A DNA stretch of 26,500 bases from DAIQON01 sp036787835 (lineage in GTDB: Bacteria > Patescibacteriota > Saccharimonadia > Saccharimonadales > UBA4665). The DNA is taken from contig DAIQON010000013.1 in the NCBI GenBank assembly GCA_036787835.1, positions 1-26,500 of the forward strand, written 5' to 3'. Below, in pieces: positions 1-6,802 of this stretch. How positions within the stretch are numbered: the first letter of the stretch is position 1; each line of letters starts with the position of its first letter. Position numbers and translations under genes: made by a program. Under the pieces are notes generated by a model that did not search any database, had not been told where the DNA came from, and worked only from the letters and a program-made list of their open reading frames with translations.

Positions 1-1122
1 TTCATTTGGTCGATCAGAAAAGCTAACCCGTTCAGCTTAGCGTTCATGATTCTAGGCTTCTTCATTACGCTAGTAATTACTGGTTACTTGTTGCCAAAAA
101 TCCTGCCGATTCATGACCCATCGCTGAAAGTCATAGTGAACGGTAATCTGGTGTTAGTTTTGTCGCTCTATGCCGGACTTAAGGGATACGATTTAGGTAA
201 ATACTTAAAAGTTAAGGTTAAAAACCGATTAATTAAAAAGCTGGCTCAGTATCTATTTTTAACAATTGACTTATGTTTCGGTTTAATTGTAATTTGGTTG
301 GTGGCAACGATGATTGGACGATTGCCTTTTGAGGCAACGAGCAACAGCGTTAATGACTCGATCATAGTTCAGTCGTTAGAGAACAGCCTGCCTCCTGTAC
401 CAACTGTTTTTTCATTTATCGACTCTAAAATTAATCCCAACGATCAGCCAATTGTATTCTTGAGGACAAAAATACAAACCCAGGTGGAAGTGCCGATTAA
501 CTCTAAGGCGCTAGTTGAACAAGCTAATATTGATCAAAAATCTGTAGTTAGAGTGACCAGCTTCGGCTGTGGCGGCATTATCTCAGGTAGCGGTTATATT
601 GCTGCTCCTGATCTTATTATTACCAATGCTCATGTCATCGCCGGTGCTGATAGGCCGATTATTAAGTACCTAAACCAAAGCTACGCTGGTAACACCGTAT
701 TATTTAATCCTGCTCTTGATATAGCTGCAATCATGGTTAAGGGTCTCAAGGCTGCTCCACTACAGTTATATAAGGGCTCAGTGGCAATAAACCAGAACGT
801 GGCCATACTCGGCTACCCGGGCGGCAATTTTACAGTTCTCCCAGGTCAGATTAGTGACGAGCAGTTCGTCAGCAGTCCGAATATTTACCAAGTCGGAAGC
901 TTTAATAGACAGATCTATGCTATAAATGCCGATCTACAACCAGGTAACTCAGGAGGCCCAGTCATTGCCACCAATGGCCAAGTTATAGGCCTAGTCTTTG
1001 CTAAATCTGACGTGCTGAGTAATGATGGCTTTGCCATCACTAGCTATAGCATGAGCGATGTTATTAAGCAGGCAATAAGTGCTTCACATCATGTTAGTAG
1101 TGGCGCTTGCGTAGCCGGTTAA
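1..1122 (+). CDS. MarP-like membrane-anchored trypsin-type serine protease (5' end outside window)
   Basis: Probable periplasmic or surface serine protease anchored by an N-terminal CvpA/colicin-V-type membrane domain, the layout of mycobacterial MarP. The frame is open from base 1 with no stop, so the ATG at 46 is probably internal and the true start lies upstream. Numbering from that ATG, hydrophobic segments lie at about 1-20, 30-45 and 68-92. A linker reaches about residue 165 and a chymotrypsin-fold protease follows. The catalytic triad is visible: H196 (TNAHV), D225 (ALDIA) and S302 (GNSGG). C175, just before the GxISGSG strand, and C355, four residues from the end, sit where MarP has the disulfide that ties the C-terminus to the protease body. 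In the family the enzyme supports envelope stress resistance; that role here is inference. The protease class is secure, the physiological role is not. Confidence 0.85.
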   Translation, partial: FIWSIRKANPFSLAFMILGFFITLVITGYLLPKILPIHDPSLKVIVNGNLVLVLSLYAGLKGYDLGKYLKVKVKNRLIKKLAQYLFLTIDLCFGLIVIWLVATMIGRLPFEATSNSVNDSIIVQSLENSLPPVPTVFSFIDSKINPNDQPIVFLRTKIQTQVEVPINSKALVEQANIDQKSVVRVTSFGCGGIISGSGYIAAPDLIITNAHVIAGADRPIIKYLNQSYAGNTVLFNPALDIAAIMVKGLKAAPLQLYKGSVAINQNVAILGYPGGNFTVLPGQISDEQFVSSPNIYQVGSFNRQIYAINADLQPGNSGGPVIATNGQVIGLVFAKSDVLSNDGFAITSYSMSDVIKQAISASHHVSSGACVAG

Positions 1123-1156
1123 ATCAAGCAAAATAAGGTAAAGGTGTCCAACTTGT

Positions 1157-1170
1157 GGTATAGTTATACC
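1157..1170. promoter_or_regulatory. 14-bp dyad upstream of the RRM gene
   Basis: GGTATA-GT-TATACC is a perfect inverted repeat with 6-base arms and a 2-base centre, between the protease stop and the RRM start. It contains TATAGT, which could be a -10 box, so it may be an operator over a promoter. No convincing -35 is visible. If transcription starts just after it, the RRM mRNA leader would be roughly 130 bases. Confidence 0.3.
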
Positions 1171-1208
1171 TAAGCAAGTAGTTAAAAAAGACTCTCCGTC
1201 ATCTTAAG

Positions 1209-1300
1209 AATTATTCCTTCAAACAGATTAATCAATAAATTTCGGTCAGAAAAGATTAATCGCGAGTGAGAATTCAATCAAATAATTAAAGGAATAAATT
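1209..1300 (+). promoter_or_regulatory. Possible leader RNA that masks the Shine-Dalgarno site of the RRM gene
   Basis: TTATTCCTT at 1211-1219 is perfectly complementary (9 bp) to AAGGAATAA at 1289-1297, which contains the only Shine-Dalgarno-like sequence (AAAGGA) before the ATG at 1304. A fold pairing the two would hide the ribosome binding site. The intervening bases carry a direct repeat, AGATTAATC at 1225-1233 and 1253-1261. The complementarity is seen; a regulatory switch, for example temperature-dependent, is inference. Confidence 0.35.
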
Positions 1301-1303
1301 ATA

Positions 1304-1612
1304 ATGGCAATGAAACTATATGTAGGCGGATTAGCTTACAGCGTAAACGAAGAAGAACTAGAAAAGACTTTTGCAGAATATGGAAAAGTTACCTCAGCAG
1401 CAGTCATTAAAGACCGAGATAGTGGCCAGTCCAAAGGTTTTGGCTTTGTTGAAATGTCAGACGACACAGAAGCAAAAGCAGCAATGGCAGCCCTAAACGG
1501 TAAAGAAATTAGTGGCCGTTCAATTATGGTTAACGAAGCTCGTCCACAAGAAGATCGTCGTTCAGGCGGTGGCGGCGGCGGTAACGGCGGCGGATTCCGA
1601 CGTTCTTACTAG
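1304..1612 (+). CDS. RRM-domain RNA-binding protein with glycine-rich tail
   Basis: Small cytosolic single-stranded RNA-binding protein of 102 residues with one RNA recognition motif. RNP2 is LYVGGL at residues 5-10 and RNP1 is KGFGFVEM at 44-51, with the aromatic residues expected for base stacking. Residues 82-102 form an Arg/Gly-rich tail (RR followed by glycines, FRRSY). This matches bacterial and cyanobacterial glycine-rich RRM proteins, often cold-induced RNA chaperones. AAAGGA lies about 10 bases before the ATG and supports this start. The 5' leader may fold over that site and a 9-bp hairpin follows the stop, so the mRNA looks structured at both ends. The family is secure; targets and cold induction are inferred. 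Confidence 0.92.
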   Translation: MAMKLYVGGLAYSVNEEELEKTFAEYGKVTSAAVIKDRDSGQSKGFGFVEMSDDTEAKAAMAALNGKEISGRSIMVNEARPQEDRRSGGGGGGNGGGFRRSY

Positions 1613-1651
1613 GAACATACTACTTAAGAAGTAATTAAATAGCAGTCTAAA

Positions 1652-1675
1652 ATCTGGCAAGTAACATTGCCAGAT
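1652..1675 (+). terminator. Strong 3' hairpin after the RRM gene (no immediate U-tract)
   Basis: ATCTGGCAA (1652-1660), loop GTAACA, then TTGCCAGAT (1667-1675) form a perfect 9-bp stem with a 6-base loop, 39 bases past the RRM stop and 22 bases before the next ATG. No T-run follows directly, so it may be a weak terminator, a processing or stability element, or a protein-binding site rather than a classic intrinsic terminator. Confidence 0.5.
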
Positions 1676-1697
1676 AGCTACTATTGGGATTAATTTT

Positions 1698-2735
1698 ATG
1701 ACTAAAAATATTAAGCATATTGAGATAGTGCGAACTTCGCTCAAAGAGCTTAGTTCAATGAGCCTTGAGTCTGCTGAGGCAATACTTGAGGTTCTAAGTC
1801 TTCATTATGAGCTGGTAAGCATCTTTGAGGTAAATTGTATTGAAGACTTAGGCAGGTTAGTAGACATGAAGCCTGATTTAGTATTTTTAGGTATGGAATA
1901 CATAATCGATGGCGGCGAAAAAATATGGCTAACAACCTCGCTAGCTAGTGCTGATATAGACTTTACTGGTTCCTCAAAGATCGCCCACTATCTCGAGCGA
2001 AATAAAGACCAGGCAAAAGGAGAAGTACTCAAGGCAGGCCTAAAGACATCTCCATATATTTTAGCTAAACAAACTGAGTATTTAGATCTTGCCAACCTAG
2101 AGCTAAAGTTTCCGTTATTTATAAAGCCGGCAAATCGCGGCGGTGGCATGGGAATCGATAGCACCTCTAAGGTGTATGATCTAGATCAGCTAAAATTTAA
2201 AATCGCAGATATAGCACGGCGCTATAAAACAGATTCATTAATAGAGCAGTTTCTGCCTGGCAGAGAATTTAGCGTGGCTGTACTGAGACGAAACAACTCG
2301 GACGAGTTTGACGTTATGCCAATTGAGCTGATTGCGCCAAAAGACGAAACCGGCCTACAAGTACTTAGCAACAAGGTTAAAACGGCAAATGCAGAAGTAG
2401 TTATGTTAGTTAGTGACCCAGACTTATTTAATAGCGTAACCGAGCTGGCTATAGATAGTTTTAAGGCGATAAGTGCAAAAGACTATGGTCGAATAGACAT
2501 TAGGCTTGATGCAAACGGTGAAGCAAACTTTCTTGAGGCAAATCTACTACCTAGTCTCATAAGCGGCTATGGCTCATTTCCTAAAGCAAGCCTAATGAAT
2601 GAGAGTCTGTCTCACGAGCAAATTATTCTTCGAATAGTCGAATTAGCTTCAGAAGCAGATACACTATATGTTGAAGACGAATCAGAGCAATTACCAGGAT
2701 CAATAGTTGTCTCAGATAGTGCTATTCTTGCCTAA
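1698..2735 (+). CDS. D-alanine--D-alanine ligase-like ATP-grasp enzyme
   Basis: Cytosolic ATP-grasp ligase of 345 residues, probably making D-Ala-D-Ala for peptidoglycan. Order seen: an N-terminal domain with KPDLVFLGMEYI at about 58-69; the central ATP-grasp domain with the lysine of FIKPANRGGGMG (K143), the EQFLPGREFSVAVL strand at 183-196 and E210; and the metal-binding end RIDIRLDANGEANFLEANLLPSL, where D267, E280 and N282 are the expected Mg ligands. The length fits Ddl (300-370). The N-terminus is less conserved than in E. coli DdlB, and the omega-loop segment after LLPSL reads ISGYGSFPKAS, so substrate choice is not proven; a related dipeptide ligase is possible. No strong SD is visible before the ATG, only GGGATT. 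Confidence 0.75.
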   Translation: MTKNIKHIEIVRTSLKELSSMSLESAEAILEVLSLHYELVSIFEVNCIEDLGRLVDMKPDLVFLGMEYIIDGGEKIWLTTSLASADIDFTGSSKIAHYLERNKDQAKGEVLKAGLKTSPYILAKQTEYLDLANLELKFPLFIKPANRGGGMGIDSTSKVYDLDQLKFKIADIARRYKTDSLIEQFLPGREFSVAVLRRNNSDEFDVMPIELIAPKDETGLQVLSNKVKTANAEVVMLVSDPDLFNSVTELAIDSFKAISAKDYGRIDIRLDANGEANFLEANLLPSLISGYGSFPKASLMNESLSHEQIILRIVELASEADTLYVEDESEQLPGSIVVSDSAILA

Positions 2736-2885
2736 CGTCAAACTATGATCTATGAGACTTGTCATGGTGAGATTAAATAACTCGAGATAAAGATTGTATG
2801 TAAAGCCTTGCCCAAGATTAGGATAAGCAGTATATTTATAGGGTAAGAAGTGGACTGAAGAAAAATAAATAATAGTACTTTCATA

Positions 2886-2894
2886 TGCTTATGC
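2886..2894 (-). promoter_or_regulatory. GCATAAGCA motif, copy 1
   Basis: The plus strand reads TGCTTATGC here, in the 211-base gap before the dockerin protein gene. It is one of four intergenic copies of the same 9-mer (others near 17126, 23147 and 26426). Bases beyond the core resemble those near purA: TGCTTATGCTCAAT here, TGCTTATGCTTGAT there. Candidate regulator site; nothing is known about its binder. Confidence 0.35.
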
Positions 2895-2946
2895 TCAATG
2901 TATTTAGATCGAGAAATGTATCAAATGAGAGGGTGGCTATTTAACT

Positions 2947-5900
2947 ATGCCGTCTCGAATAAAAGGCCATCTCAAATACTACCGTAAGAAGTTTAAGAGG
3001 CTTGAATTACAAAGCCATCATGGCCTTTTTTTAATTGGTACGATGCTTCTGATAATTGTGATCATTGGCTATAGCGTAAACTACCTTAACGGGAGGCGTA
3101 GGTCATTTGCTGACATTCCGTCAACTCCAACTCTGAGTGATGTTTGTGGCGTTACCAACTCGGCTGATATAGGAGTACCGGCTACCCCTGTACTTGCGCC
3201 GACGACTGCTATTAATAAGGTTATTGTTCCAGCTTCTAAAATTGATATGGCAAACTTTCGCCTAGTTAATATTAGCGGAACAGAAGAGGCCTATATACTG
3301 ACCGATAATAACGCCAGCCGATCAATTTCTGTCTATAACCTATTAACTAGAGGGCTAATTGCCACCTTCCCAGTTGCTATATCAAGCAATTCTGCCGACA
3401 GTTTCGCCCTAGATCCTCAAGGTAACGTCTATGTAATAGACGCTGTCAACACTCAATATTTATATAAATATAGTCCAACCGGAACAGTAATGTGGAAAGT
3501 AGCTACCCCTGGCGGAAGTGGCGGCGCCTATGGTTATACCAATTCAACTGGGACTTTCCTGGTTGCTTTTCAGCCTCCGGGGTCGACATTTGGTGGTCCC
3601 GTCTACAGTCAAACAGGTACATCATCGGTTTATGATGTAAATGGCGCCAAGCAGGCAGATAACAACATGGATATAAACGTAGAAAATGTAGAACAAGATC
3701 CAACTACCGGAGACATTACAGCAATTGGTGGATCAATGTTCAGAGTATATAAAAATGATGGAACTCTAAAGTTCCAAATGGGGACAGATCTTAGTCCTGG
3801 TGGCAAAGGTCCATGGCATTTTTATATACCAAATGGCGCCGTTGAAAATCCTTCTGGTGGTTACTTCATATCGGATACTGGTAATGGCATGGAGTCCTTC
3901 GATGCCAATGGCGGATATCAAGGTATTGCTCCAGATTTTCAATCACAAAATGGCGCCAACAATACAATTGGCGTTAACCCAGGTCATGCCGCTATCTATA
4001 ATGGCAATGTCTACTATATTTTAAACGGCGGCATAAATGCCTTCGATAGTAACAACAACAGCCAGGGGATATATTCTATTTCGCTGGCAAATTTAACGGC
4101 GGATATTAATTATCCTCAAGGTTCGAATGGCCACCTCGGGATAGGCGGTGGATTATCTACGCCAGCAACAAATAATTATTTCTCACCAACAACTAGCCCG
4201 AGTGCCCCCTCAGCCAATTTAACCTTTTATCCTTGGTGGGCTAAGCAAGCCGCTAACTTTACTGTGCAATATAGCGTAAAAAGTATTCCTCAAATTGAAG
4301 CTAATGCAAGCGTTACACCTACTTCTATATCGTTAGGTAGCGTCTTGCCGGTAAACGCCAGCGCACCAATAACGGTTCCTTTAAACCTTGGCGCCAATAC
4401 TGCCCCTGGTGCATATGAGATTAGTGCACATATCTACAATAACTCTGCTCCTACAGTTGCAATTGGAGCAGATTGTTTGGACTATTCAGTCGGTGCTACA
4501 GGCAACATTTACATCCCGTCAACCATTAATTCCGCTAGTGGAGCTAACGTTCAGGCCGTTGAAGTAGCACATGAGCTTGGGCAGAACTACGTTAGGGGAG
4601 TCGACCCTCATCTCTTAGACTCTTGTTTGCCCGGCTATTCTGATTCTAACGGCAACGCCATTAAAACTGTCGATTCGAGCACCACCATTAGTTGTCCAGC
4701 AAGTGAGCTGACTGACCTTAAGAACGCCCAAGCCTTAGCTAACCAATACGGCATCGCCTTTACTAATGAGTTTGCAGATGGGCAGGGACTGGATAAAACA
4801 GTTGTATCATCAGGTCAATGGGGTAGGCTAGTCGGGGCAATCGCCGCTCAGTTACCGACAGTTACTACCTGGCTGCTGTGGAACGAAGTCAATAATACTT
4901 ATAATGGCTCAGGTTCAACAGTCTTTACTAATATTTTTCAGCCAGCCCATACCTCAATAAAAGCAGCTAACCCTAATGCCAAAGTGATTGCCGGATCAAC
5001 ACTAGGTGTATCGAATAGTTTTTGGCAGCAAGTCGGAGCCAGCCTGGGCAATACTGGCTTTAAATATATGGACGGTATAGATATGCACCCATACCCCGAC
5101 TATAACAAGTCGATGGAAGAACAAGGTATTGTCATACCGCCTTTAAATGCTACGCCAAGTGAGGCCGCTAACCTTGGAACACTAGACCAATTAGCTAAGA
5201 CGGTTAGTAACACCACGACCTATCAATTCAATTCAGGGGTTAGCAAACTGCCAATTACCGATTCGGAATACGGCATCTGGAATTCTGGGCCGGTAAGCTA
5301 TTACAACCAAGGAAACAAGCTTACAAGAGGAACGATCCTACAAAATTCAATTGGCATAACTGGAATATCAAACTTTCAGAATAATTCTTGCGTGACTGTC
5401 TCCTTGGGTGTTTGGGGGACTATTGGTTGTGGCTATGATGGTGGTGATGCGCCTGCCGCACTAGCCGAGACTACCATGCAGCATATGCTATTTGGCTCAA
5501 CAGTAGCTTCCAGCCGAAAGTTTGTTCAATGGCTACCTACTGGTGTGCCGCATACTTACGCTGCTCAATATGGGCCATCTGCGACTGATAGCGGCAGTGT
5601 AGTCGTCGTCTGGGCTGATGACTACGACACTAGTCTACTACCAAGTCTATCTGGCGGTGGCACTATAAGCGTTACAAGCCAGTATGGTGCTGGTTCCAGC
5701 CTTAGCCCCGGAAGTGTTCTTCCGATAAATGGCCAGGTTCAATACCTGAGTGTACCTAGTGGACATACACTAAGTATTAGCCCTAGCGAAACCTACGGGG
5801 CTAATCTGTCTCTTGATGTAAATGGGGCAACGGCAACGGCGTCATCCACGGCAGCCTGTAGCCCACTTAGCCCTGCTATGGCCATAAGAGGGATTGATGA

Positions 5901-6795
5901 TCTGTCGGTAGATAATCGATGCGGCTCAGCAGCTTTCTGGGCTCAAGCTCCTGGAGACGCTAACCCAACCTTTACAGTGACGCTAAAAAATGCCCAGACT
6001 GTAGACAGGGTCTTCCTGTCCTCGACTGAAATAGACTCAGCTTCCGATGGTCTTAGAAGCTTTGATGTTCAGGTTTCAGCAACCGTCGGCGGGGCCTTTA
6101 CAACCGTCGGCAGTGTCACCAATGCATACTTTGAGAGAAATCATCTCATTTCCATTCCTAGCCAGACAGTTGCTCAAATCAGAATTGCCAACATGACTAC
6201 TGATTATTCAGGATATGGCAATGGTTTGCCGCCAACATGGTGGCCAACAGACTCTGCATCGCTAGCTGATCCTACTAACCCTTGGTATGGACAGGACGAC
6301 ATCATGGATATTGAAACCTACGCTACCGGCACATCAACGACTAACTTAACGCCACCAACAGTAAGTATTACTTCGCCAACTATTAGTTCATCCAATCATG
6401 GCTCAGTTAACGTCACGGCAACCGCCAGCGATAGCTCAGGAAGCATTACTAAAGTTGACTTGTATGTTGATGGAAGTCCAGCCATGACCGACTCTTCTTC
6501 ACCGTATAGTTTTAGCTGGAATACCTTACCACTACTTGATGGGGCACATTCACTCAGCGCAATTGTCTACAGTAGCGATGGCTTAAGTACTACGTCAGCA
6601 CCAATCAGCCTCTATGTTACCAACGGCGATCTCAATGGACAGCGCACCGTAAATTACATCGACAGCGGTATTCTAAGCTACAACTATGGTAAGTCTGGTT
6701 CATTTACATACGCACAAGGCGATGTCAATGGAGATACTACCGTAAATTACATAGACAGCGGTCTTTTAAGTAAAAACTATGGAAAAAGCTGGTAA
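2947..6795 (+). CDS. Multidomain surface protein: propeller-like, glycoside hydrolase-like, discoidin-like, Ig-like and type I dockerin
   Basis: Large 1282-residue exported protein, probably a cell-surface carbohydrate-active enzyme. A basic N-terminus and hydrophobic segment at about 26-45 with no clear AxA cleavage site suggest a signal anchor with the rest outside. Residues ~100-400 have repeated strand/DxxGN patterns like an NHL-type propeller. Residues ~520-880 resemble a clan-A TIM-barrel hydrolase: E647 in LLWNEVN is the likely acid/base, E774 in TDSEYG the likely nucleophile, and H714 is in MHPYPDY. Residues ~951-1126 look like a discoidin/F5-8C carbohydrate-binding module and ~1136-1224 like a bacterial Ig domain. 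Residues 1227-1282 are two dockerin Ca-binding repeats. The next gene encodes a cohesin protein, starting 7-16 bases on, so they are probably one operon. The substrate is unknown and the exact GH family cannot be assigned by eye. Confidence 0.82.
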   Translation: MPSRIKGHLKYYRKKFKRLELQSHHGLFLIGTMLLIIVIIGYSVNYLNGRRRSFADIPSTPTLSDVCGVTNSADIGVPATPVLAPTTAINKVIVPASKIDMANFRLVNISGTEEAYILTDNNASRSISVYNLLTRGLIATFPVAISSNSADSFALDPQGNVYVIDAVNTQYLYKYSPTGTVMWKVATPGGSGGAYGYTNSTGTFLVAFQPPGSTFGGPVYSQTGTSSVYDVNGAKQADNNMDINVENVEQDPTTGDITAIGGSMFRVYKNDGTLKFQMGTDLSPGGKGPWHFYIPNGAVENPSGGYFISDTGNGMESFDANGGYQGIAPDFQSQNGANNTIGVNPGHAAIYNGNVYYILNGGINAFDSNNNSQGIYSISLANLTADINYPQGSNGHLGIGGGLSTPATNNYFSPTTSPSAPSANLTFYPWWAKQAANFTVQYSVKSIPQIEANASVTPTSISLGSVLPVNASAPITVPLNLGANTAPGAYEISAHIYNNSAPTVAIGADCLDYSVGATGNIYIPSTINSASGANVQAVEVAHELGQNYVRGVDPHLLDSCLPGYSDSNGNAIKTVDSSTTISCPASELTDLKNAQALANQYGIAFTNEFADGQGLDKTVVSSGQWGRLVGAIAAQLPTVTTWLLWNEVNNTYNGSGSTVFTNIFQPAHTSIKAANPNAKVIAGSTLGVSNSFWQQVGASLGNTGFKYMDGIDMHPYPDYNKSMEEQGIVIPPLNATPSEAANLGTLDQLAKTVSNTTTYQFNSGVSKLPITDSEYGIWNSGPVSYYNQGNKLTRGTILQNSIGITGISNFQNNSCVTVSLGVWGTIGCGYDGGDAPAALAETTMQHMLFGSTVASSRKFVQWLPTGVPHTYAAQYGPSATDSGSVVVVWADDYDTSLLPSLSGGGTISVTSQYGAGSSLSPGSVLPINGQVQYLSVPSGHTLSISPSETYGANLSLDVNGATATASSTAACSPLSPAMAIRGIDDLSVDNRCGSAAFWAQAPGDANPTFTVTLKNAQTVDRVFLSSTEIDSASDGLRSFDVQVSATVGGAFTTVGSVTNAYFERNHLISIPSQTVAQIRIANMTTDYSGYGNGLPPTWWPTDSASLADPTNPWYGQDDIMDIETYATGTSTTNLTPPTVSITSPTISSSNHGSVNVTATASDSSGSITKVDLYVDGSPAMTDSSSPYSFSWNTLPLLDGAHSLSAIVYSSDGLSTTSAPISLYVTNGDLNGQRTVNYIDSGILSYNYGKSGSFTYAQGDVNGDTTVNYIDSGLLSKNYGKSW
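6625..6792 (+). repeat. Duplicated type I dockerin repeat at the 3' end of the hydrolase-like gene
   Basis: Two copies, 93 bases (31 residues) apart, encode GDLNGQRTVNYIDSGILS and GDVNGDTTVNYIDSGLLS, each followed by an NYGKS segment. They fit the dockerin D-x-N-G-D-x-x-V-N-x-x-D loop plus helix. Copy 2 has all expected Ca ligands (D1259, N1261, D1263, D1270); copy 1 has Gln instead of Asp at the fifth loop position. ACCGTAAATTACAT is identical in both copies (6646-6659, 6739-6752). Confidence 0.85.
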
Positions 6796-6802
6796 AATAC
6801 AG

